Assembly: GCF_011397635.1 (NCBI RefSeq)
Contig: NC_064767.1
Coordinates: 1,244,501-1,308,500, forward strand
Source: Epinephelus fuscoguttatus
Lineage: Eukaryota; Chordata; Actinopteri; Perciformes; Serranidae
Reading direction: 5' to 3'
Length of the DNA stretch: 64,000 nucleotides
Shown here: one piece after another, positions 28,030-41,349 of the stretch
How the letters are laid out: each line of letters opens with the position of its first letter
How positions within the stretch are numbered: position 1 is the stretch's first letter
The notes under the pieces: generated by a model
The model's database searches: none
What the model saw: the letters and a program-made list of their open reading frames with translations, nothing else
What the model was told of the DNA's origin: nothing
Program-made: the position numbers and the translations under genes

Positions 28030-29270
28030 TCAAAGTTTATGTTCAGCTAATCTAAAATCAAGGCTACAGATGATCAAATCTGCCAACAAGAGTTGTTATT
28101 TCACAAAACTCACCAGCTAGAGTTGAGACACTGAGGATTTAAATGGTAAATCTGCCACTGTTTTCAATGTAAACTGCATTATGTCCCAATATGAGAGAGG
28201 TAAGGTTGGCTGGCTTAGAAGATGGTCAGCTGTCAATAAACCAAATCTGAACTGAGAGTTGTCTGTGTTTACACACTGACTTGCCTCCTATTGAAGCTCA
28301 TTTTGCAGCTCAGGTATCAATAATCTTGTCAACCATCAAGTATTTGTAGAAATAATTTGCACCATCTCCTACAGGCTGATTGGAGATCATTGGATTTCAG
28401 AATATCATAAAAACATTTTGACAATTCTAAACATGCGTCCGTGTGTCATATTAATAAAAGAGGTAATCATCTGTAAACACATTTATATTCTTGATCTTTT
28501 GATTTCTTTTGTACTGAAAATGAAAGTGTAAAAATATGGTAATTTTGTTCACCAGTAAATGTGGATTTGAAAACTGGTATTTATGTTTGGTTCAGAAAAA
28601 TCTGTGATCAGTCTTAAAGAATATTTTCTCTTAAATAACAGAATCAATACAAAATCACAGCTTTAAATGCGTTTTGACATAAACTATTCATTATTTATTA
28701 CCACAATTAAAATATACATCAAATTTACTTGTTGATCTGATTAAATCACTTCATTTAATGTAATTTACTAGAAACAAAAGTGTCCCTGAAAAAATTTTAA
28801 CCCATTACTTCAAAATTTTACATTAGTATCTCGAAATTTGGCAAAGTAAACCTCATGTGTGCTTAAAAAGCATGTGAACTTTAAACATCTAATATCAACA
28901 TGGAAAACCTGTAGAAATCAAGTTACTGGCAGTTTTCAGTTTTAGGTTTTTGCCCATGATACAAATCAGTTAAGTTAATCAATCAAGAAATATTGAGGGT
29001 GATGTAGCATGCTGAGCTGTCAGTGTACGCTCACTACGATCAACTCACACAACTTTAGATATAAGTTGAGGGATAGTTCAACATTTTGTGAAGTTAGGAA
29101 AGTAAATATAAAGGACAGAACTGGAGTCATGACGAGGTTAGCTTAGCTTTAGGAGATGAAGTACGTGTCCTGATAAACAAAGATGTTCATCAGTGAGCTT
29201 CGGGGGTGTTGGTAGCTGTATTCATTCACTTTGGACTGACTGTTCCTACACTTTATGCAAAGCTAAGGTG
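28030..29270. other. AT-rich intergenic sequence
   Basis: I see no gene, RNA or clear repeat between the end of shld2 and the repeat remnant at 29.27 kb. Confidence 0.5.
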
Positions 29271-29395
29271 ACCCCGTCATAAATCCAGTGAACCCTGCCT
29301 CTCACCCAGTGTCAGCTGGGATAGGATCCACCCCCCCGACCCTCAACAGGATAAGAGCTTAGGGAAAATGAATGAATGAATGTTGAACTATCCCT
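29270..29395 (+). repeat. 3' remnant of the tRNA-like fish repeat
   Basis: GTCAGCTGGGATAGGATCCA, CTCAACAGGATAAGAG and a GAATGAATGAATG tail match the 3' end of the repeat family also found at 44.96-46.06 kb. Confidence 0.65.
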
Positions 29396-29621
29396 TTAAG
29401 GCATTGACAAGCAAATGCAGTGTATTTTAACAGAAGATATTTTGCGCTGCGTACAGAGTGAATGGAACTTCAGGGTAAACTAACAGGCAGAAGACGTCAC
29501 TGCAGCCTCTGACTTTGTGAAGCCAGCATGTTGAAGCTGAGTAACGAGCATTAAATGTAATGAAACAGATTTTTAGAGTCTTTGGTGAAATCTTCATTTG
29601 TCTTGGAGGTCAGGATGTGGT

Positions 29622-29674
29622 TTAGTCCCCGTTACACGTTTCTTCAGCCACGTTCATCAGGTCATTGAACAAAT
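29622..29674 (-). CDS. gene A putative exon 3
   Basis: It follows a TTCTGTTTTAG acceptor and reads DLFNDLMNVAEETCNGD then TAA. The phase fits exon 2, and DLF recalls the GDLFDQ ending of gene B, but the exon is short and its assignment is inferred. Confidence 0.45.
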
Positions 29675-32600
29675 CTAAAACAGAACAAAAGTCAGTGATT
29701 ACTGTCTCATTTATTTTGACCTGCACAGTCGCATGTGCCTCATAGACCTTTTACAAAGATGACATACAAACATATATACATAAATGACAAAGAAATGTGA
29801 AATTTCCATCATTTTAACTTTAACTGGAGCTCTTTAGATCAGCTCTTCTTCTGTAGTGAATTCATGGCACCAATCAGCTGTGCAGATATGTTAGTTACAG
29901 TAACACAGATTTCACATTTCACAGTTTTTGGAATTGTCTGATTTCAAACCAGCTTTTCTATAAAATCGTGATGCATATTGCGATGTTTAAAAATATTTTT
30001 TATGCCTCCACACTGGCAGTAGCCGTAGCTGAAGGCATTATGTTGTAGAGTTGTCTGTGCTGGAATGTTTAAAAGATGTCAAATCCTGGATGGACACTAA
30101 CTTTTCAAATGTCAGTGACAATAAAACAGAGATCATTATGTTTGGATGTGACCCCTCTGATTACTCCGCTGATTTTCTGGGCCCCTTCACTCCTAACATC
30201 CGTTCCTCTGTTAAAAATCTTGGTGTGACCTTTGACAGTGCTTTTAAATTCGATAAACAAGTTAGATCAGTAATACAAACCAGCTTTTATCAACTCAGGC
30301 TTTTAGCTAAAGTAAAGGGCTATCTCTCCCCCCAAAATCTAGAGAGGGTAATCCATGCTTTTATAACCTCACGTCTGGACTACTGTAACTTGCTTTATTG
30401 ACCAGTCACTGCTACACCTTCTACAGCTTGTCCAGAACGCAGCAGCCCGCCTCCTCACTGGAAAGCGTAAACGCAAACACATCACACCAGTCTTGGCCTC
30501 GCTCCACTGGCTTCCAGTGCATTTTAGAATTGATTTTAAGATTTTATTGATTGTTTTTAAAGCCCTAAATGGGCTGGCACCCCCTTATTTAACCAAACTC
30601 CTGCACTTTCATGCTCCCTCCAGAGCCTTTAGAGCAGCCAGTCAGCTATTACTGGCTGCTCCTAGGACTAGGCTGAAGACCAGAGGTAACAGAGCCTTTG
30701 GGGCGGCTGCCTCTAGGCTCTGGAATAGCCTGCCCCTGCACATTAGGTCTGCCCAGACCCTAGAGGTTTTTAAGTCTTTTCTTAAAACCCACTTCTTCTC
30801 GCAGGCTTTTAACTCAGGTTGAGCTGGACACCCAAACATTTTATCTTATTTTTATCTTATTTTATAACACTTGCATTTTATGTTATTGTACTGTATTTTA
30901 TGTATCTTATGGTTATTATTGTGGTGTACTATTAGGTACCTCATTGTATTTGCTTGTTTATTTTTATTGACCTGTTCAGCACTTTGGTCAACCTTGGTTG
31001 TTTTAATGTGCTTTATAAATAAAGTTTGAGTTGAGTTGAGTGAATTACTTTCTCTCCACATCATCATCATCCTCACTGTGACCTCGTCACATGTCCACGT
31101 TTGGTCATGGACTTTCCACGTCCACATATGACGTCCAAGGTACCCTGGGTGTGTTGGTTGTTGACGTTCTGGGACGCCGTGTCAACTTCAGCCTGTTACA
31201 TGCATTGTCTGTTTTCAAAATACACTTCTGTTTTCACAGGAAATGTACAGTTTGCATACAGTCTCTTTCAAAATAAAAGCACTACGTCGGTACAACAAAG
31301 GGAATTTACGTATTTTTCCTTCAACAACACACACACATGGTTGGGTTTAGGAAAAAAAGAACCGGGTTTGACTTTACAATCTTACAGGAGGTGGACACTG
31401 GCCTCCCAGGTGAAAGTCAGTGTTTGTTGGACCCATCCATCACTGCTCTCACCCGCCCTACTCGCACTTCCACCCCCTGAACTTTCACTGTTATCCCACC
31501 GCGTTTCCCTCTGACGCCAATGGCGCCAATTTCATCACTGTCACTGACTAATTGTCAGTATTTGACAACTTGGAGTGAGACCAAGTTGTTCATACGCACC
31601 TCCATCATTTACTGCCACACTTTGTCCTTTGACTCCTCCACCGTCTTCACCTCCTCCAACATTTTCTCCCGGGACCCCTCCGGCAGCACCTGGTCCCCCC
31701 TGTTCTCTGAAGAGACCCGCAAACCCGCTTTTCTTCTCTTTCCACTTGTCATCGTCATCATCATCGTCATGGTCTCTGTCAAAGACCTTTGAGAAGAACC
31801 CTTTGTCTTCGTCGTCTTTGTCCTTCTGCATCTGTCTCCACTTGTCGTCATCATTGTCTCTGTCAAAGATCCTCGAGAAGAACCCTTCCTCTTTGTCGTC
31901 TTTGTCCCTCTTCCCTTTCTTGTCGTCTTCATCGTCGTCTCTGCCGAAGACCTTTGAGAATAACCCTTTCTCCTTGTCCTCGTCCTTTTCTTCCATACCC
32001 AGAGCGCCCCTCACCTTGTCCTCCACCATGTCTCCTGCAGAACAAACAGCATCACACCATCAGCTCACATGTTTGATTTAGCCTACATGGAGCACCAGAG
32101 GGGTGGAGTTTTTCTCAGGGGGCAAAGACGAGAGAATGTTTGAAAGTCATTTAGGAAGTTTGCCTGAAGCTCAGATGAGCTGACTGACTGACATTTAAAT
32201 GATGTGGAGTATTTGCTGATAACTACCTTTAATGTCAGCTCAGGGCCTTTTCTCAGACTCCTCGTTCGGTCCAACCTTTTCGGTTTGATCAAAACCAACA
32301 TTACAGTTATGAAACCTCCCTCGCACCAAACGATGAAGAGAGGCTACCCTGGTCCAGATCAATCTGAACCGTGGGTCGCTTCATTTCTAATGTCGAAACA
32401 TGTTTTTGGACAGTTCAGACTCTCGGACTGATACAGGAAGTTCTACAGCTTGGTAAGGTGGTAAGGACAGGTCGTAGGTTCATCGTGCAGAGTTCTGTAG
32501 TGTCGAATATTTACCTTGTCACTAAAACTGGAGCCTTGGGTTAAACATTCAGGCATAAAAAGGCCCTCAGAACTTCTCTCATTAGTAATCATCATTATTC

Positions 32601-34464
32601 TCAACAAATCGGTCCCTGAAACGTCTTTTTAATTTCCTGTTTTATGCATCAATTAGTTTCCTGTGACGGATGCTGTGTTTTTGTGTTCTATCTCATGCCC
32701 AACTCCTCATAAGGACCAGCTCCAGTCCCTGATTGGCTGACCGACCAGTTTCACAATACATGACGCGTTTCCTGCCGTAAAGCAGGTTTTTTCGTGAAAT
32801 TTCGGCACCAGTGGCAGAAGCTTATTGCAAAGACTGCAAAGCCACTAAGTAACCTATGTAAACACTGATAGTCTGATTTTACTGTGGACACTACCCTGTG
32901 CAACCCACATTATTTTCATCATGATATATTTAGGAAAAGATGCTGTCTGTTGCCTCTTTAAGATACATCTTCACCATGTTTCTTTTTCAAAAACTAACCT
33001 CTATAACTTCTCAGTTAACTCAATCTAACTCAATTGTGTAACTGTACGTTGAGGATATAACGTCATACGTTGGGCGCTAATTTGTAGGAACCATTCAATG
33101 AGGATACGTTGAAAAATAAGTGTTCTGACACGGAGGATCTTCTAACCGACACACAAACGCCAATGCCCCTGTGTGGAACCAGTGTTTGGTTTGTCCGCTC
33201 TGGGCTACTGTAGCAACACGGCGGTGCAACAACTGTGTCCAATGCAAGGAGGTGCATTTCTTTACAGAGAGAAACCTGACAGAAACTACCTGTAGCTACC
33301 TGCGCTTGGAACATTACCGGGACAAAACCAGGATCAATACTGCATGGCCACAAATAAGAGAAGATGCTGGTCTGCCAGGTATGTAGCATGTTCTGTGAAA
33401 TATTTAAATAAAAAGATGTATGAACGGCTGAACGAGTCATAATGACGATCTAACTGTATATAGTGTATAACTGTATTTTAGCAGAATAACATTACTCAGA
33501 TTCACAATGTGTTCAAACTAAATAAACAGGTTATTTTTAATCAGATCAACAGGAAACCGAACTGAAGCTATTTAGCAGCCTGTTAGCTAAGCTAGCACAC
33601 TGTCATACGGTCTCCCCGAAATCCACCATAAAAGTTACATTTTTTTCAACATACTTGCGGAAAATTCTGGACCAAAATATCACGGAGGGGAGGAGTTTCG
33701 CAGGTACATCGAGTATTGCAGAGATTCCCATAGGAATGAATGGACTTCCGGTTGCATTGTCTCCGTACACATATGTAAGAGGAAATCAGGTGTTTACCTT
33801 AATTATGTAACTGTTAAGTGTTAAGTTATTAAGGTTTGGTGTTGGTACAGAAACACAAAAACACCTTAAAATGACTCAAAGTTCACACGAATCTAAACAC
33901 ACCATTCCAGGGAAGGTCCTGGTGAAGGTCCAGTTTTTGTGACCAATCCACCACAACAACCTGCGTCCACAGGCACTTGGGACTGCTTCCTTGTTTACCT
34001 CTGTCAGCTCATTGATCATGTGATCACATTCTTTCAAAATACGTGGGGTATGTACGAGTTTGGGTGCATTGTTTATCATACAAAAACCTACAACGAATCT
34101 GTAAGAACAGTCTGACAGGGGAAGTTTCATGGTGATGACTCAGTATTTGGACCTGTTCACGTGTTGTGGGACATTTAAACATTAAACTTTTCCTCCACCC
34201 TGAAACTCATCACCTCAAACCCTCGTTAAACTTTCCCCTTAGGCTCAGCGTCAACACTTTGAAGAACAAGTTTTGTTGCAAAGTTACTTAAACTCTGACA
34301 TTCCTTTTATCCAGATATGAATGTGTCTTAGTGTGGACAGTTTACAGAGTTTCTGCCCGACAGCAGCCATGCAAATCAGGACCATGCAAACACAAATCTC
34401 CCAGACTTCTTTTGCCTCCACACTTTCACTACTCACCTATTTTTCTTGCCAACCAGTCACCCAT
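29622..34464 (-). CDS. family gene A: acidic repeat protein, unrecognised (about 171 aa model)
   Basis: I do not recognise this protein. The model has three minus-strand exons with phase-1 introns, the same layout as genes B and C. Exon 1 (weakly supported) gives MGDWLARKI, exon 2 the repeat region, and exon 3 DLFNDLMNVAEETCNGD. Across the exon 1/2 junction it reads GDMVEDKVRGALG, matching GNAVESGVKNFLG in B and GDAVEDGLRKCLG in C. Exon 2 repeats a short hydrophobic G-F-F-S-K/R-V/I-F-D-R-D module four times, separated by Asp/Lys-rich linkers. No signal peptide or membrane span is seen, so a cytoplasmic or nuclear disordered protein is likely. The alternative is that exon 2 is terminal and reads into an adjacent repeat, stopping at 31541. 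Intron 2 carries a Rex1-like LINE. Confidence 0.55.
30045..31041 (+). mobile_element. Rex1-like LINE, 3' part of reverse transcriptase
   Basis: Two plus-strand frames read VKNLGVTFDSAFKFDKQV, NLERVIHAFITSRLDYCNLL and then HITPVLASLHWLPVHFRIDF, FKALNGLAPPYLTKLLHFHA and LWNSLPLHIRSAQTLEVFKS. This is the C-terminal domain of fish L2/Rex1-type LINEs. It is 5'-truncated, frameshifted near 30399, and ends in a TTGAG repeat tail. It lies inside gene A intron 2 on the opposite strand. Confidence 0.88.
31095..31592. repeat. interspersed repeat adjoining gene A exon 2
   Basis: The block CAGGTGAAAGTCAGTGTTTG and TTGGACCCATCCA, with the terminal GGTCTCACTC sequence, recurs in reverse orientation at 62936-63190. 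It is probably a DNA element; no coding content. Confidence 0.55.
31600..32034 (-). CDS. gene A exon 2 (acidic repeats)
   Basis: The exon starts after CTGCAG in phase 1 and stays open to a GGAG|GTGCGT donor, again phase 1. It contains KGLFSKVFGRDDDED, EGFFSRIFDRDNDDDKW, KGFFSKVFDRDHDDDD and a shorter SGFAGLFREQ unit, then a Gly/Val-rich tail. The donor lies about ten bases from the edge of an interspersed repeat. Confidence 0.65.
32035..34436. other. putative gene A intron 1
   Basis: No exon is seen. A common fish repeat containing CCAGTGTTTGGTTTGTC lies at about 33110-33390 and has relatives at 55.56 kb. The rest is ordinary AT-rich sequence. Confidence 0.4.
34437..34464 (-). CDS. gene A putative exon 1
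   Basis: ATG plus eight codons (MGDWLARKI) ends at a good ATAG|GTGAGT donor in phase 1, which is the phase exon 2 needs. It lies beside a CTGT-rich simple repeat, and no TATA box like that of B and C is seen upstream, so this start is tentative. Confidence 0.35.
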
Positions 34465-34714
34465 CTCTGTCGATCTGTCAATCTGTCTCTCGATCTGTCT
34501 GTCAATCTGTCTGTCGATCTGTCTGTCAGTCTGTCTGTCGATCAGTGTTTCTGTCTGTGACGAGTGTCCTCAGTGTGTTTTCTGGCAGGTGCAGGTGAGA
34601 CTGAAGCCCCGTCTCTTTCTGTCGACGCCCATCTCAGGTGTCTCTCTCCTCGTTGGCCATCGAGGCTTCAGGTGTGCCCACACAGGACCAACCGGTTCCA
34701 CCTGATTAACGCTT

Positions 34715-34716
<2 letters not shown>

Positions 34717-34782
<66 letters not shown>
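34717..34782. repeat. (CA)n microsatellite, about 33 units
   Basis: An uninterrupted CA run upstream of the putative gene A first exon. Confidence 0.98.
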
Positions 34783-34785
<3 letters not shown>

Positions 34786-34799
34786 CATCTCATTAACAG

Positions 34800-36612
34800 A
34801 CTGAATCTATGACTTTATGTCCTGTTGGAATAGCTTCAGTCACTTTACAGATTCAGATTATTAATACGACATATAATCAGTAATATGAGCTCCACTTTCA
34901 CCAGCTGCAACATCTTAATGCATCAGTAATTATAATACAATGATACAGATTACTCTGCATAATGAGTACTTCGGATACTTTTGTTTTTCAATGCAGTGCT
35001 TTTACTTGTATCAGAGTATTTCTGTTGTTTCTGCAGTGAAAGATGTGAGTGCTTGTTCCACATCCGTGCTGTGGCGACGGGAGCTGAAGCTGCAGAGCTG
35101 GTTGGTCATGTTGCACTGAGACAATGTGAACAATGCCATGCACGTGTGGTGAGCCCCTGTCCTCCCTTTATCGTGACAAAAAGAAGTGACTCACCAGTGG
35201 TGGAGTACATTTACTCATGTACTTTAGTATTTTCTTTTCATGCCACTCCTACCTCACTACACTTATCTGACAGCTTCAGTTACTTTACAAATCAAAACAT
35301 ATGAAGAGCTTATCCAGATGAAACCATTTATTTATCACTCAGTGGACTGAAGTCACTTTTCAGGTAAAATGTTTCAGTGTTCCAGCTTCAGAAACTTTTC
35401 CTTTGAATAATGTTAATTATTGTAACGTGGTAGTCATAATGTCGAAGTCTGGACGAGGCAAACATTGAGAAGGTGTCTCTGTAGCAGGTGGAGCTACAGC
35501 AGAGACAAACAGGAGGAGATTTAAAACACAGCCATTTCCCAACTTTATGTCCACACTCACCCTCCCTCTCTGAGGCATCACTCAGTGAAATGTGAACACA
35601 CGTTTAGATTCAGTGTGTGTCACGCTTTCCGAGGATATGTGACTTCCATCTGCAATTAACGTCCAAACATCCACTTAAAGACATGATAATTCTCAGACGA
35701 GTGATCCAGTGATACTCATCTGTACATCCATGAGTTCACTGCAAACTGCTCACAGATCATTCAGCTCACTCTTACCCAAGTTATTCTCTCAGAGACGAGA
35801 GTGCTAGTGTGCGTTCACACCTCACCTGTTTGCTTCGGTTGAAACGAACTATTAGTACAGTTCATTTGGGCTGGTGTCAAAGCTGTCAGTCAAACTTTGG
35901 TGGGGACTGAACAACTGAACCAAGACCACTCCAAAAAGTTCTCTTGTGGTGAGAAAGCAAACGAAGCAATGACAGGATTTTATTACAGCAGATCTGTGAT
36001 TTTTACAACAGCTAAGCCAAAAATAAATCCATCCATTGATCCTGAAATCTGTCACAGTGAGGATGATGATGGTGTGGAGGGTTCCCCCTCATACTGAGCT
36101 GGTGATGTTGTGGGTCACATGCCATGGTGACCTGTGGTGAATAAAGAATGGCCGTCCTTCATCTGAAAGGAGGTCTCAGCGGCCATGTTGAGTGGGGAAA
36201 TGCTTTTACATGATTAAAGCTGCCCAAATGAACAGCTCATCTGTGGAGTTCAATCCATCACTACTTTTACTCTTTGGGCACATGGTTATACAGTTTGTTA
36301 TCATCGTAGAAAATATCCCAGAATAAGTCATAAAAACATAGAGTGATAATTTTCAGTACACACATGAGGGGCTCATATCTATATATTTATATTCAAACAA
36401 AAGTTTTACAGAACTTCTATTGGTCAAACAGCAGGTGAAAATTGACTGGAGGAGCCGGTCTCCATTAGTTTCAATAGGTTTCAATGCATTTCGAGTTAGT
36501 GTGTCTGTTTGCTTCCATTAAACCTCAGATCAAACACACACTCACATGTATGCATGTACACACCATCGTTTTATATTAATATTCTGTCAATGCAATAATT
36601 GATTAAGGAATT
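34800..36612. other. intergenic sequence upstream of gene A
   Basis: No coding sequence was found. A fish repeat with GTACATTTACTCATGTACTT lies at about 35195-35300. Related copies mark 14.5 kb, 38.99-39.09 kb and 61.77-61.86 kb. Confidence 0.5.
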
Positions 36613-36613
36613 C

Positions 36614-36647
<34 letters not shown>

Positions 36648-37308
36648 TTTATTTATAAAGCCCAATATCACAAATCACAATTTGCCTCACAGGGCTTTAC
36701 AGCATACGACATCCCCCTGTCCTTATGACCCTCACAGCTGATCAGGAAAAACTCCCCAAAAAAAACCCTTTAACGGGGAAAAAAAAACGGTAGAAACCTC
36801 AGGAAGAGCAACTGAGGAGGGATCCCTCTTCCAGGACGGACAGACATGCAATAGATGTCGTACAGAACAGATCAACATGATAAATTAACAGTAATCCACA
36901 TGACACAATGAGACAGAGAGAGAGAGAGAGAGAGACAGAGAGAGAGAGAGATGCAGGTAATGACAGTAGCTTACAACAACATTAATGAAAGTAATAATAT
37001 TATAGTTATAGTTCTGGCTACTGTGGTACAATATGTTGAAAGTATGTATTAATACCTGGCAGTATACATGTGTGACAATAGTCATATGTGTATAATAACA
37101 GTAGAAGTATGACTAATGACTAATGATGGCAGCAGCAGCAGGAGGCATCTGGCAGGACCACGGCAGCAGCACAACCACACACGTCACGCTGTCCAGGCAC
37201 CGCTGTGATATGAGTTAATCTGAGAGACAGTGGAGCACAAAGGCTCCGGAGAAGAAGCCGAGTTAGTGACATCCAGAATGGCCGAGTTAGCAAGATGCAG
37301 TAATAGGA

Positions 37309-37347
<39 letters not shown>

Positions 37348-38920
37348 GCCCGGTGTATTATAGAGGGGTCCTCCAGCAGACTAGGCCTAAGTCAGACTAA
37401 CTAGGGGCTGGTACAGGGCAAGCCTGAGCCAGCCCTAACTATAAGCTTTATCAAAGAGGAAAGTCTTAAGTCTAGTCTTAAATGTGGAGACGGTGTCTGC
37501 CTCCCGGACCGTAACAGGAAGATGATTCCACAGGAGAGGAGCCTGATAGCTGAAGGCTCTGGCTCCTGATCTACTTTTGAGACTTTAGGGACCACGAGTA
37601 ACCCCATGCGTTCTCAGAGCACAGTGTTCTGGTGGGATAATATGGCACTATGAGCTCTCTAAGATATGACAGAGCTTGACCATTTAGAGCTTTATAAGTT
37701 AACAGTAGGATTTTAAATTCAATTCTGGATTTCCAGTGCAGAGAAGCTAAAACAGGAGAAATATGATTAGTTAAATCCTGTTAGTACACGTGCTGCTGCA
37801 TTCTGAATTAGCTGGAGAGTTTTTAAGGACTTACTAGAGCTACCTGATAATAGAGAGTTACAGTAATCCAGCCTTGAGGTAACAAAAGCGTGGACCAATT
37901 TTTCTGCATCTTTTCGGGTCAGGATAGGCCTAATTTTCGCAATATTACGCAGATGAAAAAATGCAGTCCGTGAGGTTTGTTTTAAATGAGAATTAAAAGA
38001 CAAATCTTGATCAAATATTACTCCGAGGTTTCTTACGGTAGTGCTAGAGGCCAGAGCAATGCCATCTAGAGAAACTATGTCATCAGATAAAGAGTCTCTG
38101 AGTTGTTTGGGGCCAAGAACAATAACTTCAGTTTTGTCTGAATTTAACATCAGGAAATTGGTGCTCATCCAGGTTTTTATGTCTTTAAGGCAGTTATGGA
38201 GTTTAGTTAATTGATTACTTTCTTCTGGCTTCATTGATAAATACAACTGAGTATCATCCGCATAACAATGGAAATTTATAGAGTGATTTCTAATGATGTT
38301 ACCTAAAGGAAGCATATATAGAGTAAATAGGATTGGTCCGAGCACAGAACTCGGAACTCCAAAACAAACTTTAGTACGTAAGGATGGTTCATTAACGCCA
38401 ACAAATTGAAAACGATCAGATAAATAAGATTTAAACCAGCTTAGTGCTGAACCTTTTAAGCCAATTAAGTGATCCAGTCTCTGCAGTAGAATTTGATGGT
38501 CAATTGTGTCAAACGCCGCACTAAGATCTAATAAAACAAGTACAGAGACGAGTCCTTTGTCTGAAGCAATCAGAAGGTCATTTGTAATTTTAACTAGAGC
38601 TGTCTAAATCCTGACTGAAATTCCTCAAATAAATTATTATCATGGAGAAAATCACACAGCTGGTCTGTGACTACTTTCTCAAGGATCTTTGACATAAAGG
38701 GAAGATTAGATATTGGTCTATAGTTGGCTAACACCTCTGGATCCAGGGTGGGCTTTTTTAGTAGAGGTTTAATTACAGCTACCTTAAAAGACTGTGGTAC
38801 ATAGCCTGTTAATAAGGATATATTGATCATATCTAATATATGAGTGTTAACTAAAGGAAAGACCTCCTTAAGTAGCCTAGTTGGGATGGGGTCTAAGAGA
38901 CACGTTGATGATTTAGCATG
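36613..38920 (-). mobile_element. L2-type LINE, 5'-truncated (copy 1, minus strand)
   Basis: Minus-strand frames read GYVPQSFKVAVIKPLLKK, LANYRPISNLPFMSKILEKV, FHCYADDTQLYLSM with the catalytic ADD box, and FVTSRLDYCNSLLSGSSSKS. This is a reverse transcriptase of the fish L2 clade. The frame is broken near 38596 and 38345, so the copy is dead. The 3' end is a TCAA (TTGA) repeat tail at 36613-36647. GA microsatellites lie at about 36911-36951 and 37314-37343. It sits between genes A and B. Confidence 0.92.
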
Positions 38921-39621
38921 GCTTCAGCTGGACTTTAAAAAACTGTTTTTAACTAAACATAAGATTTTACAAACCTTTCTATCGAGCAGAAGTATAATGT
39001 GTCATGAAAAGAAAATACTCAAGTACGGATTTGAGGTACTTTACTTTTAGTTACAGAATTTGAGTAAATGTACTCAGGTACATTCCAGCACCGATCAAAT
39101 CTGAGCCTGAAGTTTGTACTGAATATTTAGTGAAGATCAAAACCAACAAAATCAGGACAAACTGCTGTCGATACTATTTAATTAGCATTTGATTAGCATT
39201 AGCATTAGCATTAGCAACCTTCAACAGAATACAGAAGATAAATTGCACTGGTGTTTTAACATTTAGTTCATATCTTCTCTACCAAAGTTCACAGATTTTG
39301 TCAGTATAGAGAATAAAATTTATTTTTTATTTAGAGAAAACAAACATTCCCAACATGTCAAACTCTTTGTCACCTAGCAGGAGCCAGCCATTAACATTTA
39401 ATTCAACATTTAACTAAGACATGTACATGTTTCTTACAGGTATATCACTTTCTATTGATTTGATGTTCAAAAGTTTGGAGGATATTTCTGGTAGCGTCAT
39501 GTTTTCTGTGTAAAACTCAAAAACAAATAATTTGAAAGCAACAATGTTCCAGCAGTTTGGGTGGAGTTGCTTCTCTCTGAGAACGCTGCAGGCAGAGCCC
39601 CGATGGACGTGGTCTGCAGGA

Positions 39622-39668
39622 TTACTGGTCAAAGAGATCTCCAAGAGCTGCGGCTGCAGCGTCTATCC
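39622..39668 (-). CDS. gene B exon 3
   Basis: After CTTTCCTCAG it reads GIDAAAAALGDLFDQ then TAA. Its position, phase and 3' flank match the last exons of C (47336-47382) and D (62817-62845). Confidence 0.7.
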
Positions 39669-41304
39669 CTGAGGAAAGTAACAGAAAGACAAGGATAGAG
39701 AATATTAAAATTATACCACCAAAGACCAGAACGGACCAAAGAGGAGGATCAGATCGTCCGAACGTCCTAGAATGTCGACAGCAGACACAGGAGGATAACT
39801 GGTGTATAATATGTAGACATCGAAGTCCTCTGATTAAGTGGCAACATGTGAAGACCTGGGATGAAAATGTGTTGCAACATGGAAACATGTTGACGTAAGC
39901 ATGTAGCTCAAAGTATGCTGTGTCTAAGCACAGACACATCATACTTTGTTCAATAACAAACAAAAGTTAGTGGAGAGGGATGGTAACTAGCTTGCTAATG
40001 GTCAATGTGCAGACCTTGTTGTTGAGCTTGTTAGCTTAGCTTGGTCCTTAACAGGACAGTAAGTTCTCAGTTTTATTAAAAAGTCATATTTGTACCTTTG
40101 ACATTTGTCTGCAGAGCAGAGTTCCTCTGATACTGAGCAGTTTATACCCTGACAGAGGAGGTTAAATAAACGGTGCAACAACAACTAATAAGCTACAATA
40201 GCTTCGTCCATTTTCAACTGTCTGGCTCTTAAAGGTCAGCAACGTCAGGACGAATTACTATTAAAATCCGCAGGTTCACCAAAGCTGAGCTCAAATCCAC
40301 GCCAATTTAACTGGACTGAATAGAAGTTGCATTTCACTGATTTGAATTTTGCTGTGACCTTGAGTCAGTCTGAAGGACTCACCTGGTTCTCCAGCTCCCG
40401 TGTTGTCATCATTTTTCTGTCCACCACCTTTGGCATCTCCTGAACCAAGTCCTCCGTTGTCAGGATCGTTTTGCCCACCACCGCAGGGGTTGAGGGCGTT
40501 TGCTAAACCAAATCCACTGTTGTCTTCATCTGTCTGTCCACCACTGGGTGATCCTTCATTTACATCTTTCTGTCCATCATCACCGGATGAGAGAAACTTT
40601 CCGAAACTGAATCCCTCTTTGTCTTCTTTGCCTCCATCGTCTTTCTGCTCTTCACCACCCAAAAAGTTCTTCACCCCGCTCTCGACCGCATTTCCTGTAA
40701 AACAAAAAGCTGTTAAGTTCTTCAGCACCTGGTGAGGTCACACTGTGATATACAGGTAGGACATAACGTTAATGGGGTAAGGGAGGCCTATTTGGACACC
40801 AACAGGAACAGCCTCACCGCTTTTATTGTGAAATAAGAATGAAAGAAGTGAAGCTAACGTGCTGCTGCTGCTGATGTCAGAATCTATAAAGAGTTTACCG
40901 TCATGGTTAAACAACCGAGCCGCTGTGTTGTTATTTAATTACCTTCTAAAGGATGGGTGCAGCGCTAGCTAGCCGCAGACCCACGTTTATGGGATCAGCT
41001 GATGGCCTGGACAGTAAACAGTGACGCAAAACTAGTAGCGCTCGAAACAGTTTTCATGCAGCCTGTTTGACACAGACGGTTTGGGAACAGTTTAGGAACA
41101 GCGGAGCAGTGCGTACCTAAATGGCACCAGAACATAGCAGAGACTCTCAACATTGTTTTTTATTACATGACTTTTTTCATACAAATGAGATTTACTCGCT
41201 AAACAGAAAATCTGCTCGTGTTTGGCGGGTGATCATTTTGGACCCTGGTAGGTTCTGTTTTTTTTTTTTTTTCCAGGTCCTCTGTCATGTCCAATGTACA
41301 CAGC

Positions 41305-41349
<45 letters not shown>

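Noticed and set aside
31575..32081. Serine-rich 168-aa plus-strand frame opposite gene A exon 2
   Set aside because: It is the antisense of the Asp/Lys codons in the gene A repeats and lacks supporting splice sites or homology.
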